Positions 10,277 through 19,672 are shown, counted from the stretch's first letter. The stretch is DNA of 64,000 bases from Aeromicrobium ginsengisoli (GCF_004134905.2 NZ_SDPQ02000002.1:1054001-1118000), one strand, 5' to 3'. Made by a program: numbers and translations. Notes: a model not told the origin generated them from the letters alone.

Positions 10277-12010
10277 ATGCTCATTCCGCTCCTGCGGACG
10301 TATCTTGCGCCCTACAAGCGGCCCATCGCTGTCGTCCTGATCTTCCAGCTGGTCCAGACCCTGGCCAACCTCTGGCTGCCCGGACTCAACGCCGACATCA
10401 TCGACAAGGGCGTCGTCCAGGGCGACACCGGCTACATCGTCCGCACCGGCGGCATGATGCTGATGGTCACGATCATCCAGGTCGTCTGCACGATCGTCGC
10501 GGTCTACTACGGAGCGCGCACGGCGATGGCGCTCGGCCGCGACCTGCGGGCCGGCGTGTTCGGCAAGGTCGAGACGTTCGCGGCGCGCGAGATGGCTCAG
10601 CTCGGCGCGCCCACGCTCATCACCCGCACGACCAACGACGTGCAGCAGGTCCAGCTCATCGTGTTCCTGGCTCTCACGTTGCTCGTGGCCGCGCCGATCA
10701 TGTGCTTCGGCGGCATCTTCATGGCGCTGCGTCAGGACGTCGAGCTGTCCGGGTTGCTGCTGCTCGTCATGCCGGCCCTGATCATCAGCATCGGCCTCGT
10801 GATCCGCCAGATGCGTCCGCTCTTCCGGGTCATGCAGGTCAAGATCGACGGCATCAACGGCATCATGCGCGAGCAGATCATGGGCATCCGGGTCATCCGG
10901 GCGTTCGTCAAGGAGCGCTACGAGACCGAACGGTTCGCCGACGCCAACCGCGAGACGATGGACGTCGCGATCGCCGTCGGCCGCCTGACGTCGATGATGT
11001 TCCCGATCGTCATGCTGATCATGAACGTCTCGGTGGTCCTCGCGACGTGGTTCGGCGGCTATCGCATCGGCAGCGGCGACCTCGAGGTCGGCACCCTGAC
11101 GGCGTTCCAGAACTACCTCGTCCAGATCCTCATGTCGGTCATGATGGCGACGTTCATGCTGATGCTGTGGCCCCGTGCGGAGGTCTCGGCCGAGCGCATC
11201 ACCGAGGTGCTCGACACCGAGCCCAGCGTGCTGGCGCCTGACGACGCCGTGCAGGTCACCCTCGACCGCGGCGAGATCGACATCACGGGGGCGTCGTTCG
11301 CGTTCCCCGGCGCGGAGCAGGACGTCCTGCACGAGATCGACATGGTGGCCCGGCGGGGGGAGACCACCGCGATCATCGGGTCGACCGGCAGCGGCAAGTC
11401 GACGCTGCTCGGCCTGATCCCGCGGCTGTTCGACGCGACGGCCGGCACGATCCGCATCGATGGCCACGACGTACGTGGCCTGCACCCCGAGGACGTATGG
11501 GCGTCGATCGGGCTCGTGCCGCAGCGACCCTTCCTGTTCAGCGGCACTGTGGCGTCCAACCTGCGCTACGGCCGGCCGGACGCCACCGACGAAGAGCTGT
11601 GGGATGCCCTCGACATCGCGCAGGCCCGTGACTTCGTCTCGCGCATGCCTGAGCAGCTCGACGCGCCGATCTCGCAGGGCGGCACCAACGTCTCGGGCGG
11701 CCAGCGCCAGCGGCTCGCGATTGCCCGCGCGATCGTCAAGCGCCCGCCGATCTACCTGTTCGACGACTCGTTCTCGGCGCTCGACTATGCGACGGACGCC
11801 GCTCTGCGGGCGGCCATGCGTACGGCCACCGCGCAGGCGACCGTGGTGATCGTGGCCCAGCGGGTCTCGACGATCCGCAACGCCGACCGCATCGTGGTGC
11901 TCGACGAGGGCCGCGTCGTCGGCACCGGCACGCACACCGACCTGATGCAGGCCTGCGACGTCTACCGCGAGATCGTGCTGTCCCAGCTCACCGAGGAGGA
12001 GGCGGCATGA
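10277..12010 (+). CDS. ABC exporter half-transporter, subunit A (degenerate Walker B)
   Basis: Fused membrane-ATPase half-transporter (577 aa) of the multidrug/lipid exporter class. Six membrane helices occupy about residues 15-290. The ATPase domain has Walker A GSTGSGKST near 367-376, signature NVSGGQRQRL near 470 and Walker B IYLFDDSFSALD near 493. The residue after the Walker B Asp is Asp rather than the catalytic Glu. This is the pattern of the non-hydrolysing site in heterodimeric exporters such as TM287/288 and BmrCD. The partner gene follows within 71 bases, so the two almost certainly form a heterodimer. The cargo is unknown. Confidence 0.93.
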   Translation: MLIPLLRTYLAPYKRPIAVVLIFQLVQTLANLWLPGLNADIIDKGVVQGDTGYIVRTGGMMLMVTIIQVVCTIVAVYYGARTAMALGRDLRAGVFGKVETFAAREMAQLGAPTLITRTTNDVQQVQLIVFLALTLLVAAPIMCFGGIFMALRQDVELSGLLLLVMPALIISIGLVIRQMRPLFRVMQVKIDGINGIMREQIMGIRVIRAFVKERYETERFADANRETMDVAIAVGRLTSMMFPIVMLIMNVSVVLATWFGGYRIGSGDLEVGTLTAFQNYLVQILMSVMMATFMLMLWPRAEVSAERITEVLDTEPSVLAPDDAVQVTLDRGEIDITGASFAFPGAEQDVLHEIDMVARRGETTAIIGSTGSGKSTLLGLIPRLFDATAGTIRIDGHDVRGLHPEDVWASIGLVPQRPFLFSGTVASNLRYGRPDATDEELWDALDIAQARDFVSRMPEQLDAPISQGGTNVSGGQRQRLAIARAIVKRPPIYLFDDSFSALDYATDAALRAAMRTATAQATVVIVAQRVSTIRNADRIVVLDEGRVVGTGTHTDLMQACDVYREIVLSQLTEEEAA

Positions 12011-12035
12011 GCGAGCGAGACGATGAGACAAGGCT
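12007..12035 (+). repeat. Short repeat starting at an ATGA stop (copy 1)
   Basis: The stretch beginning ATGAGCGAGCG overlaps the stop codon of the first exporter gene and continues to a GATGAGACAAGG segment. The same start and a matching GTGAGACAGGG end recur at 20329, again beginning on the ATGA of a gene end. It looks like a mobile or recurrent intergenic element placed at gene junctions. Confidence 0.5.
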
Positions 12036-12080
12036 CGGGCCGTCACCTGCGATTCTTGCCTCTTCCTTGCGGGTGAGGGC

Positions 12081-14030
12081 ATGAGCGGGGGGCCGGGGCG
12101 GGGACCCGCGCTCGCGGGGATGGGGATGCCGCCGGCGCGGGCCAAGGACTTCAAGGGGTCGTTCCGTCGCCTCGTCGATCGGCTGCTGCGCCAGCGCGCC
12201 ATGGTGTGGGGCGTCGTCGGCTTCGGCGTCATCGCCACGTCCATGGCCGTCATCGGCCCGAAGGTGCTGGGCCATGCGACCGACATCGTGTTCACCGGCT
12301 TCCTCAACGGCCAGTTCGCAGACGGCCAGACCAAGGCCGAGGTCGTCGCCCAGCTGCGCAACGCGGGCAACGACAAGCTGGCATCGCTCGTGTCGTCGGT
12401 CGACCTCCAGCCCGGCGCCGGAATCGACTTCCACAGCCTCGGCTGGGTGCTGACCGGCGTGCTCGTCCTGTACGTCCTGGCGTCGCTGCTGCAGTGGTTC
12501 CAGGGCGTGCTCACCACGACGGTTGTGCAGAAGACCGTCGCCGGCTTGCGTGACGACGTCGAGGCCAAGATCAACCGGCTGCCGCTGTCCTACTTCGATC
12601 GCACGGACCGCGGCGAGGTGCTGTCGCGCACGACCAACGACATCGACAACATCGCCCAGTCGTTCCAGCAGACCATGAGCCAGCTGCTGACCTCGATCCT
12701 GATGGTCATCGGCACGCTCGTGATGATGCTCGTCATCTCGCCGTTGCTGTCGCTCGTCGCGCTGCTGACGCTGCCGCTGGCGTTCGTCATCACCAAGGCC
12801 GTCACCAAGCGGTCGCAGCCGGAGTTCATGAAGCAGTGGGCCAGCACGGGTCGCCTCAACGGCCACATCGAGGAGGTCTTCACGGGCCACGAGGTCGTCA
12901 AGGTGTTCGGGCGTCAGCAGGAGGCGCGCGACGAGTTCGACACCCGCAACGAGGCGGTGTTCGCGGCGTCGTTCAAGGCGCAGTTCATCTCGGGCGTCAT
13001 CCAGCCCGTCATGATGTTCGTGTCCAACATCAACTACGTGCTCGTCGCCGTGATCGGCGGCCTGAGGGTCGCGTCCGGCACGTTGAGCATCGGTGACGTC
13101 CAGGCGTTCATCCAGTACTCCCGGCAGTTCACCCAGCCGCTGACGCAGGTCGCCTCGATGATCAACCTGCTGCAGTCCGGCGTGGCTTCGGCCGAGCGGG
13201 TGTTCGCCCTGCTCGACGAGCCCGAGGAGCGGCCCGACGAGGCCGACGCGCCGTTCCCCGATCCCGTACGCGGTCGCGTCGTCTTCGAGGACGTGTCGTT
13301 CTCCTACAGCCCCGACGAGCCGCTGATCGAGCACCTCGACCTCGTCGCCGAGCCGGGCCAGACCGTCGCGATCGTCGGTCCGACGGGGGCCGGCAAGACG
13401 ACGCTGTCCAACCTCGTGCTGCGCTTCTACGACATCCAGGGCGGGCGCATCACGCTCGACGGCGTCGACATCGCGCGCATGGACCGCGGTCCGCTGCGCG
13501 AGAACTTCGGCGTCGTCCTGCAGGACACCTGGCTGTTCAAGGGCACGATCCGCGACAACATCGCCTACGGCGCCCATCGCGCGTCGGAGGAGCAGATCAT
13601 CGCGGCGGCCGAGGCGGCATACGTCGACCACTTCGTGCGCACGCTGCCCGACGGCTACGACACCGTGATCGAGGACGAGGGCACCAACGTCAGCGCCGGC
13701 CAGCGTCAGCTGTTGACGATCGCTCGCGCATTCCTCGCCAATCCCGCGATCCTGGTGCTCGACGAGGCGACCAGCTCGGTCGACACCCGCACCGAGTCGC
13801 TCGTGCAGGGTGCCATGGAGCAGCTGCGCTCCGGGCGCACCTCGTTCGTCATCGCGCACCGGCTGTCGACGATCCGCGACGCCGACCACATCGTGGTGAT
13901 GGAGGACGGCCACATCGTCGAGCAGGGCAACCACGACTCGCTACGGGCCGCCGGGGGAGTGTACGAACGGCTCTACTCCGCCCAGTTCGCCGCTCCAGTG
14001 GGGGAGTCGGCGATCGGCGCCCCTGAGTGA
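12081..14030 (+). CDS. ABC exporter half-transporter, subunit B (catalytic Walker B)
   Basis: Second half-transporter (649 aa) with the same membrane-ATPase architecture and a longer soluble loop (about residues 70-115) between the first two helices. The ATPase domain has Walker A GPTGAGKTT near residue 433, Walker B ILVLDEATSSVD near 556 with the catalytic Glu intact, and signature NVSAGQRQ near 536, in which the usual SGGQ is SAGQ. Its altered signature faces the Asp-containing Walker B of subunit A, so both degenerate elements fall in the same composite ATP site. Start ATG at 12081; the gap to subunit A holds a short repeat. Confidence 0.93.
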   Translation: MSGGPGRGPALAGMGMPPARAKDFKGSFRRLVDRLLRQRAMVWGVVGFGVIATSMAVIGPKVLGHATDIVFTGFLNGQFADGQTKAEVVAQLRNAGNDKLASLVSSVDLQPGAGIDFHSLGWVLTGVLVLYVLASLLQWFQGVLTTTVVQKTVAGLRDDVEAKINRLPLSYFDRTDRGEVLSRTTNDIDNIAQSFQQTMSQLLTSILMVIGTLVMMLVISPLLSLVALLTLPLAFVITKAVTKRSQPEFMKQWASTGRLNGHIEEVFTGHEVVKVFGRQQEARDEFDTRNEAVFAASFKAQFISGVIQPVMMFVSNINYVLVAVIGGLRVASGTLSIGDVQAFIQYSRQFTQPLTQVASMINLLQSGVASAERVFALLDEPEERPDEADAPFPDPVRGRVVFEDVSFSYSPDEPLIEHLDLVAEPGQTVAIVGPTGAGKTTLSNLVLRFYDIQGGRITLDGVDIARMDRGPLRENFGVVLQDTWLFKGTIRDNIAYGAHRASEEQIIAAAEAAYVDHFVRTLPDGYDTVIEDEGTNVSAGQRQLLTIARAFLANPAILVLDEATSSVDTRTESLVQGAMEQLRSGRTSFVIAHRLSTIRDADHIVVMEDGHIVEQGNHDSLRAAGGVYERLYSAQFAAPVGESAIGAPE

Positions 14031-14051
14031 GCAGCCCCTGGACGAAGCGGG

Positions 14052-14408
14052 TCAGTCGGCCAGGAACGCCGCGACCCGGTCCTTGGGCCGCCCGATGATC
14101 GCGCGGTCACCGCGTACGAGCACGGGCCGCTGCATCAGCCGGGGGTGCTCGACCAGCAGGTCGGCGACGGCCTCCGGCGTCGTGTAGTCCTCCGCGTCCA
14201 GGCCCTGCGCCTTGAAGAACGGGTCCTTGCGCACGAGATCCGCCGGCGGGTCCTCGAGCTTGCCCATGAGGTCGATCAGCGCGGCGCGGTCGAGCGGCTG
14301 CTTGAGGTAGTGCACGACCGCCGGCTCGACCCCGGCCCCGGCCGCTTCGTCGAGTGCGTGGCGAGAGGTCGAGCAGGCGGAGTTGTGCAGGATCGTCAGG
14401 TCAGACAT
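14052..14408 (-). CDS. ArsC/Spx-family arsenate reductase-like protein
   Basis: Thioredoxin-fold protein (118 aa) of the ArsC glutaredoxin-coupled family. The N-terminal HNSACSTSR carries the single nucleophilic Cys at residue 12 and the conserved downstream Arg stretch is RPVLVRGDRAIIGRP near residue 94. Family members reduce arsenate to arsenite, but many chromosomal homologues without ars neighbours have unclear roles. No arsenite pump or ArsR regulator is adjacent here. It is transcribed away from the exporter genes on the opposite strand. Confidence 0.85.
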   Translation of the reverse strand: MSDLTILHNSACSTSRHALDEAAGAGVEPAVVHYLKQPLDRAALIDLMGKLEDPPADLVRKDPFFKAQGLDAEDYTTPEAVADLLVEHPRLMQRPVLVRGDRAIIGRPKDRVAAFLAD

Positions 14409-14427
14409 GTCGCGAGCATACGACTCG

Positions 14428-15150
14428 TCAGCGCTTCGACCCTTCGAGCGTTCCGGTGGTGCTCGACCCGGTGGACACGAGGCACGTCACGGCGCGGTTG
14501 GCGGTCCAGGACGACTCCACCGGACGCAGGAAGAGGACGTCGAGCTGGGAGTCGGCGTAGGGCTTGCCGACGAAGGATTCGAACCGGTCGACACAACCAG
14601 CGTTGGCGAGCCGACTGACCTCCGCCTGGCCCGGGAAGTCGCCGGCGGCGAGGTCGAACTCCGCGTATGCCTCATGGAAGTGCGGGGACGTGCAGGGCGT
14701 GACGGTGATCTCCAGGTAGGTCTTCTCGCCCAGGTCGTCCGGCGTGCAGTCGCCCGGCCGCAGATCATTGCTGGAGATCTCGCCGCTGTGCGTCACGACG
14801 CCAGCGGTGTCGCGATCGGCGTCATTCAATGAGTCGACCACGACGAGCAGGACTATCACGCAGATCCAGACGGGGATGATGATGAGCGCGGCTATTGCCA
14901 TGCCCTTGCCGTTCCCGGGGCGTCGCTTGGAGTCGCTGATGACCTGGATCGACAGGATGAGGGAGATGATCCAGGTGACCAGTCCCGGGACCAACGCGAG
15001 CCCCAAGGCCCACCCAGCCTTGGTCTTGGTCGGCGGTGGCATGCTGCGCCACTGGTCCTGCGGCCTGTATGCGGGGTGGGCGGGGAACGCTGGCAGCGGG
15101 GGCTGCTGAGCCGCTGGTGGTGGCGGCGCTGGCGGGTCCTGCTCGGTCAT
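14428..15150 (-). CDS. DUF4190 / septum-formation-domain membrane protein
   Basis: Predicted membrane protein (240 aa) with a Pro-rich cytoplasmic N-terminus (residues 1-40), two hydrophobic segments (about 47-70 and 84-105; DUF4190-like) and a C-terminal extracytoplasmic domain with paired cysteines (RPGDC, TPCTSPHFHEAY, ANAGCVDRF, AVTCLV). These resemble the actinobacterial septum-formation domain. The start at 15150 follows a good ribosome site (GAGGAG on the reverse strand). The longer open frame upstream overlaps the opposite gene and was not used. Role in the cell envelope is inferred from domain type only. Confidence 0.8.
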   Translation of the reverse strand: MTEQDPPAPPPPAAQQPPLPAFPAHPAYRPQDQWRSMPPPTKTKAGWALGLALVPGLVTWIISLILSIQVISDSKRRPGNGKGMAIAALIIIPVWICVIVLLVVVDSLNDADRDTAGVVTHSGEISSNDLRPGDCTPDDLGEKTYLEITVTPCTSPHFHEAYAEFDLAAGDFPGQAEVSRLANAGCVDRFESFVGKPYADSQLDVLFLRPVESSWTANRAVTCLVSTGSSTTGTLEGSKR

Positions 15151-15240
15151 GGAAAGCTCCTCAGGCACGCCGATGTCGCGACAGGCTATCGCGGATCGAA
15201 TCGCCTGTCCGGGGAATGCCTGTCGTGCGACCATGACCGG

Positions 15241-16122
15241 ATGTGGGAGGCGTTTTCGCACAACCTGAACGACCCGGCGGGTGCCGCGGTCCCGTTCTTC
15301 CTGCTGTTCATGGTCATCGAGATGGCCGCGGTGCGCCGAGAGGACCGCGAGGATCGCGAACGTGCCGCCGGCACGCCGCAGGGGATGGGATACCTCAAGG
15401 AGGACACCCGGACGAGCCTGACGATGTTCGTCGGCTCGATCGCGTTCTCGGCGATCTTCCGCACCGCGGCGTTCCTGCTCTACACCGTGATCTACGTGCA
15501 CCTGGCCCCATGGCACCTGTCGGCCGGCAACCCGTGGACGTGGGTCGGCGTGCTGCTCGGCGTCGACCTGCTCTGGTACACCTATCACCGCTTCTCGCAC
15601 CGCGTACGCCTCGGCTGGGCCGGCCACCAGGCGCATCACTCGAGCGTCTACTTCAACTTCTCGACCGCGCTGCGCCAGAAGTGGAACCAGTGGTTCGAGG
15701 TGCTCATCTGGCTGCCGCTGCCGTTGCTGGGCGTGCCGCCGTGGATGATCTACTTCACGTTCTCGATCAACCTGATCTGGCAGTTCCACCTGCACACCGA
15801 GCGGATCGACCGGTTCCCGCGCTGGTGGGAGGCGGTGTTCAACACCCCGTCGCACCACCGCGTGCACCACGGCTCGGACCCGATCTACCTCGACCGCAAC
15901 TACGGCGGCATCCTCATCGTCTGGGACCGCCTGTTCAGGTCGTTCCAGGCGGAACAGCACCGGCCGACGTACGGGTTGACCTATCCGGTCGGCACCTACA
16001 ACGTCTGGACCCTGCAGTACGGCGAGTACGTCAAGATCTGGCACGACGTCAAGCAGTCACCGCGCTGGCGTGACCGGCTGGGGTACGTCTTCGGCCCGCC
16101 GGGCTGGGCGCCACGCAAGTAG
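15241..16122 (+). CDS. Sterol desaturase / fatty acid hydroxylase family protein
   Basis: Integral membrane di-iron enzyme (293 aa) of the ERG3/fatty acid hydroxylase superfamily, which oxidises lipid C-H bonds. The three histidine clusters are clear: HRFSHR near residue 117, HQAHHS near 130 and HRVHHG near 206, set among four to five hydrophobic segments. ATG at 15241 is preceded by GACCAT at leaderless spacing. Earlier in-frame starts overlap the divergent gene. Substrate is unknown; bacterial relatives act on fatty acids, carotenoids or sterol-like lipids. Confidence 0.9.
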   Translation: MWEAFSHNLNDPAGAAVPFFLLFMVIEMAAVRREDREDRERAAGTPQGMGYLKEDTRTSLTMFVGSIAFSAIFRTAAFLLYTVIYVHLAPWHLSAGNPWTWVGVLLGVDLLWYTYHRFSHRVRLGWAGHQAHHSSVYFNFSTALRQKWNQWFEVLIWLPLPLLGVPPWMIYFTFSINLIWQFHLHTERIDRFPRWWEAVFNTPSHHRVHHGSDPIYLDRNYGGILIVWDRLFRSFQAEQHRPTYGLTYPVGTYNVWTLQYGEYVKIWHDVKQSPRWRDRLGYVFGPPGWAPRK

Positions 16123-16143
16123 CCGTCCGTAAGAATGGGATCC

Positions 16144-16914
16144 ATGGATCACGTTCGGTATGACATCGACGAGAACATCTGCACCATCACGATGGACCGC
16201 CCCGAGGTGCGCAACGCCGTGGACGGCCCGATGGCCGCCGAGCTGCGCGAGGCGTTCCAGCAGTTCGAGGAGGACGAGTCCCTCGCGGTCGCGGTGCTGA
16301 CGGGTGCCGGCGGCACGTTCTGCTCCGGCGCCGACCTGTCGGCGGTCGACGACCCGGAGCGCCGCAACGAGCTGGACCCTGAAGGTCTCGGCAGTGGTCC
16401 GATGGGGCCGAGCCGCATGGAGCTGACCAAGCCGGTCATCGCTGCGGTGTCCGGCCATGCGGTCGCCGGTGGCCTGGAGCTGGCGCTGCTGGCCGACCTG
16501 CGCGTCGTCGAGGAGGACGCCGTCTTCGGCGTCTTCTGCCGGCGGTGGGGTGTACCCCTGATCGATGGCGGGACCGTACGCCTGCCGCGCATCGTGGGTC
16601 AGGGCCGCGCGCTCGACATGATCCTCACGGGTCGACCGGTCGGCGCGCACGAAGCGCTGCAGATGGGCCTGGCCAACCGGGTCGTACCGGTCGGCGACTC
16701 GCTCACGGTCGCACACGACCTCGCCGAGCAGATCGCCGCGTTCCCGGCCGAGTGCATGAAGGCCGACCGGGCCTCGGCCTACCGGCAGTGGGACCTCCCG
16801 CTGGATGCCGCACTGCGCTCCGAGGGCGCGAACGGCGTGCCGATCGTGCAGCTCGAAGGTGCGGGCGGAGCCGCGCGCTTCGCCGGTGGCGAGGGCCGGC
16901 ACGGCGAGTTCTGA
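16144..16914 (+). CDS. Enoyl-CoA hydratase/isomerase family protein
   Basis: Crotonase-fold enzyme (256 aa) that likely hydrates or isomerises an enoyl-CoA. The oxyanion-hole segments are visible: GTFCSGADLSAVDD near residues 60-72 and SGHAVAGGLELALLADLRV near 103-121. The catalytic Glu positions of classical hydratases are not evident with certainty, so a variant reaction is possible. The ATG at 16144 gives the natural N-terminus MDHVRYDID; an in-frame ATG lies 9 bases earlier. It stands alone between the hydroxylase and rpsP. Confidence 0.9.
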   Translation: MDHVRYDIDENICTITMDRPEVRNAVDGPMAAELREAFQQFEEDESLAVAVLTGAGGTFCSGADLSAVDDPERRNELDPEGLGSGPMGPSRMELTKPVIAAVSGHAVAGGLELALLADLRVVEEDAVFGVFCRRWGVPLIDGGTVRLPRIVGQGRALDMILTGRPVGAHEALQMGLANRVVPVGDSLTVAHDLAEQIAAFPAECMKADRASAYRQWDLPLDAALRSEGANGVPIVQLEGAGGAARFAGGEGRHGEF

Positions 16915-16943
16915 CCCGCGCGCGCCTGAGGGACGCGGCCGAA

Positions 16944-16973
16944 TTGGAGGCACGGGCGGTGTTCTGGCAGAAT
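16944..16973 (+). promoter_or_regulatory. Predicted promoter of the rpsP operon
   Basis: TTGGAG at 16944-16949 and CAGAAT at 16968-16973 are separated by 18 bases, a plausible housekeeping sigma-factor promoter. It would give a leader of about 125 bases before rpsP, within which a GAGGAG ribosome site lies about 10 bases before the GTG start. Confidence 0.5.
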
Positions 16974-17104
16974 GAGCCCTTGCGTCCGGTACGCGTGGAG
17001 ACCCTCTCATCTTCGTGCCGCCCGGCTCACCGATTTCGTCGGCCGTGTCCCCACGCGGCACCGGCAGGTCACCACATACACACATCTGAGGAGACACCAC
17101 ACTC

Positions 17105-17644
17105 GTGGCAGTCAAGATTCGCCTGAAGCGTATGGGCAAGATCCGTACGCCGTTCTACCGCATCGTCGTCGCCGACTCGCGCACCAAGCGCGACGGACGC
17201 GTCATCGAGGAGATCGGCACCTACAACCCCAAGGCCGACCCGTCGATCATCAAGGTCGACGGCGAGCGCGCCCAGTACTGGCTCGGCGTCGGCGCACAGC
17301 CGACCGAGGCCGTCGCCGCGCTGCTCAAGATCACCGGCGACATCGGTGGCAAGAACACCATGAAGTTCGCCGAGGAGAAGCGCAGCAAGGAAGACATCTT
17401 CCAGGAAGCGCTCAAGGACCTCCACAACGAGCCCAAGGCCGACGCGACGACCAAGAAGGCCGCCGCTGCCAAGAAGGCTGCCGCCAAGGCTGACGAGGCG
17501 CCCGCCGAGGAGCCCAAGGCTGACGAGGCCAAGGCTGAAGAGCCCAAGGCCGAAGAGGCACCTGCCGAGGAGGCCAAGGCTGAAGAGCCCAAGGCCGACG
17601 AGGCACCCGCCGACGCTGCGCCTTCTGACGAGGCCAAGGCCTGA
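17105..17644 (+). CDS. rpsP: 30S ribosomal protein S16 with long acidic Ala/Lys/Glu tail
   Basis: Small-subunit protein S16; the conserved core is residues 1 to about 85 ([19 protein letters not shown], then [14 protein letters not shown]). Unlike the roughly 80-90 residue bacterial norm, it has about 80 extra residues made of repeated [11 protein letters not shown]-like units. Such tails occur in several actinobacterial S16 proteins; their function is unknown. GTG start preceded by GAGGAG. It begins the rpsP-khpA-rimM-trmD cluster with gaps of 1-5 bases between genes. Confidence 0.96.
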   Translation: MAVKIRLKRMGKIRTPFYRIVVADSRTKRDGRVIEEIGTYNPKADPSIIKVDGERAQYWLGVGAQPTEAVAALLKITGDIGGKNTMKFAEEKRSKEDIFQEALKDLHNEPKADATTKKAAAAKKAAAKADEAPAEEPKADEAKAEEPKAEEAPAEEAKAEEPKADEAPADAAPSDEAKA

Positions 17645-17646
17645 TC

Positions 17647-17898
17647 GTGGCTGCCCCCATGATCGAGGTCATCGAGCACCTCGTCGCCGGCATCGTCGAC
17701 AGTCCTGACGATGTCGACGTGCGCGCCAAGCAGACGCGCAACGGCGAGCTGTTCGAGGTCCGGGTCAACCCGGACGATCTCGGCAAGGTCATCGGTCGCC
17801 AGGGCCGCACGGCCACCGCCATCCGCAAGGTCGCGGGCGCGATCGCCGGACGTGGCGGCGCGCGCATCGACTTCGTGGACGTCGACCGCCGCAACTGA
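17647..17898 (+). CDS. khpA: KH-domain RNA-binding protein KhpA
   Basis: Single-KH-domain RNA-binding protein (83 aa) of the YlqC/KhpA family, always found between rpsP and rimM in actinobacteria and firmicutes. The RNA-contacting GXXG loop is GRQG at residues 50-53, in VIGRQGRTATAIR. In other bacteria it pairs with KhpB and influences cell division and ribosome-related processes. GTG start 2 bases after the rpsP stop. Confidence 0.93.
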   Translation: MAAPMIEVIEHLVAGIVDSPDDVDVRAKQTRNGELFEVRVNPDDLGKVIGRQGRTATAIRKVAGAIAGRGGARIDFVDVDRRN

Positions 17899-17903
17899 CA
17901 ACC

Positions 17904-18437
17904 ATGCAGGTTGTCATCGGCCGCATCGGCCGGGCCCACGGCATCCGCGGTGAGCTGAACGTCGACATTCGCACCGACGAGCCCGAACGGCGTTTCGCCC
18001 CGGGCTCGTCGGTCGTTTGCGGCGACCGTACGCTCACGATCGCGCGCGCCCGGCACCACAGCGGCCGCCTGGTCGTCTCGTTCGAGGAGATCCTGGACCG
18101 CACGGCCGCCGAGGCCCTGCACGGCCGCATCATCGAGGCCGAGGTCGACCCGCTCGACCTGCCCGAAGACCCCGACGAGTTCTACGACCACCAGCTGGTC
18201 GGGCTCGAGGCGCGCGCGGACGATGAGGTCGTGGGCACCGTGACCGGCATCGTGCACGGCCCCTACCAGGACACCCTGGCCATCGACATCGACGGCCGCG
18301 AGGTGTTCATCCCGTTCGTCACCGAGATCGTGCCGGTCGTCGACGTCACGGGCGGCTTCGTGACGATCAACCAGGTCGCCGGACTGCTGGACCCGGCCGA
18401 GGCCGAGAATGCCGCCTCGGACCTGATGGGCGACTGA
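17904..18437 (+). CDS. rimM: Ribosome maturation factor RimM
   Basis: 16S rRNA processing factor (177 aa) that assists 30S head assembly by binding S19. The N-terminal RimM barrel begins [18 protein letters not shown] and the C-terminal PRC-barrel includes [11 protein letters not shown] and [14 protein letters not shown]. It sits 5 bases after khpA and 1 base before trmD, so the genes are co-transcribed. Confidence 0.95.
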   Translation: MQVVIGRIGRAHGIRGELNVDIRTDEPERRFAPGSSVVCGDRTLTIARARHHSGRLVVSFEEILDRTAAEALHGRIIEAEVDPLDLPEDPDEFYDHQLVGLEARADDEVVGTVTGIVHGPYQDTLAIDIDGREVFIPFVTEIVPVVDVTGGFVTINQVAGLLDPAEAENAASDLMGD

Positions 18438-18438
18438 C

Positions 18439-19119
18439 GTGCAGATCGACGTCGTCTCCATCTTCCCGGCCTACCTCGACGCCCTGCAGCTGTCACTCGC
18501 GGGCAAGGCGCAGGTCGCCGGCCTGCTGCAGGTGACCACGCACGACCTGCGCGACTTCACGACCGACAAGCACCGCAGCGTCGACGACACGCCCTACGGC
18601 GGAGGAGCCGGCATGGTCATGAAGGCCGAGCCGTGGGGCGAGGCCCTCGACGCGCTGGCCACCGACGCCGCCGTGATCGTCGTGCCGACCCCGTCGGGCG
18701 CACCGTTCACGCAGCGCATGGCCGAGCAGCTCAGCACCGAGGAGCACCTGGTGTTCGCCTGCGGGCGCTACGAAGGCATCGACCAGCGGGTCATCGACCA
18801 CGCCGCCGGCCGGTGGCGGGTCGAGGAGGTCTCGCTCGGCGACTTCGTGCTCAACGGCGGCGAAGTCGCGGCGCTGGCCATGATCGAGGCGATCGTGCGG
18901 CTCATCCCCGGTTTCATGGGCAATCCGGAGTCGCTCGTCGAGGAGTCGCACGGCGACGACGGGCTGCTGGAGTATCCCGTCTACACCAAGCCCGCGAGCT
19001 GGCGCGGCCTCGACGTGCCCGACGTGCTGCTGTCGGGCAACCACGCGGCGATCGCCGCGTGGCGACGCGAGCAGGCCCTCGAGCGTACGCGGGAGCGTCG
19101 GCCCGACCTGCTGGACTGA
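18439..19119 (+). CDS. trmD: tRNA (guanine-37-N1)-methyltransferase TrmD
   Basis: SPOUT-class methyltransferase (226 aa) that methylates G37 of tRNAs to prevent frameshifting, using S-adenosylmethionine. The trefoil-knot motifs are clear: [12 protein letters not shown] near residues 50-61, [13 protein letters not shown] near 110-122 and [11 protein letters not shown] near 133-143. GTG start 1 base after the rimM stop. About 155 bases separate it from rplS. Confidence 0.96.
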   Translation: MQIDVVSIFPAYLDALQLSLAGKAQVAGLLQVTTHDLRDFTTDKHRSVDDTPYGGGAGMVMKAEPWGEALDALATDAAVIVVPTPSGAPFTQRMAEQLSTEEHLVFACGRYEGIDQRVIDHAAGRWRVEEVSLGDFVLNGGEVAALAMIEAIVRLIPGFMGNPESLVEESHGDDGLLEYPVYTKPASWRGLDVPDVLLSGNHAAIAAWRREQALERTRERRPDLLD

Positions 19120-19275
19120 GGCCACCGGCCGATTTCCTCCGCAGGGTCCGCATGTGGCAACATTGACCCTTGGCGCCGACGGTTCTGCCTCAGGGGAATC
19201 GTGTTCACCGCCGCAACAAACTTTCATTCGTACAGCAATCCGTGGGTGACCTGTGGCACCAGCGAGGAGTAGACC

Positions 19276-19626
19276 ATGACCAACATCGTCGACCAGGTCG
19301 CCAGCGCATCGCTGCGCACCGACCTTCCTGACTTCCGCGCCGGCGACACGCTCGACGTGCACGTCAAGGTCATCGAGGGCAGCCGTTCGCGCGTCCAGGT
19401 GTTCAAGGGCGTCTGCATCAAGGTGCAGGGCTCGGGCATCGGCCGTACGTTCACGGTTCGCAAGGTCAGCTTCGGCGTCGGCGTGGAGCGTACGTTCCCG
19501 CTGCACACCCCGGTCATCGAGAAGATCGAGGTCGCGACCCGCGGCGACGTCCGCCGGGCCAAGCTCTACTACCTCCGCAACCTGCGTGGCAAGGCCGCGA
19601 AGATCAAGGAAAAGCGCGAGATCTGA
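19276..19626 (+). CDS. rplS: 50S ribosomal protein L19
   Basis: Large-subunit protein L19 (116 aa, normal length), located at the 30S-50S interface. Typical segments are [24 protein letters not shown] and [26 protein letters not shown] preceded by GAGGAG. The 156-base gap from trmD includes an AACATT -10-like hexamer around 19158, so it may have its own promoter and a leader of about 100 bases. The signal peptidase gene lepB, often next in mycobacteria, is absent and rnhB follows directly. Confidence 0.96.
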   Translation: MTNIVDQVASASLRTDLPDFRAGDTLDVHVKVIEGSRSRVQVFKGVCIKVQGSGIGRTFTVRKVSFGVGVERTFPLHTPVIEKIEVATRGDVRRAKLYYLRNLRGKAAKIKEKREI

Positions 19627-19666
19627 TCGCCGGTGAGTTGCCTGCCGCACCGCTGAGGTCGCGGGT

Positions 19667-19672
19667 TAGGCT
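19667..19672 (+). promoter_or_regulatory. Predicted -10 element (TAGGCT) for rnhB
   Basis: TAGGCT ends 6 bases before the GTG start of rnhB with no Shine-Dalgarno sequence between, indicating a leaderless transcript. Confidence 0.5.

Noticed and set aside
10175-12574. Very long open frame on the minus strand (about 800 codons) opposite the ABC exporter genes
   Set aside because: Composition is Arg/Asp/His-rich and lacks any domain; it mirrors the G/C-biased third positions of the real plus-strand genes.
17500-17640. Tandem repeat in rpsP considered as a separate DNA element
   Set aside because: It is coding low-complexity sequence in frame with S16 and imperfect at the DNA level.
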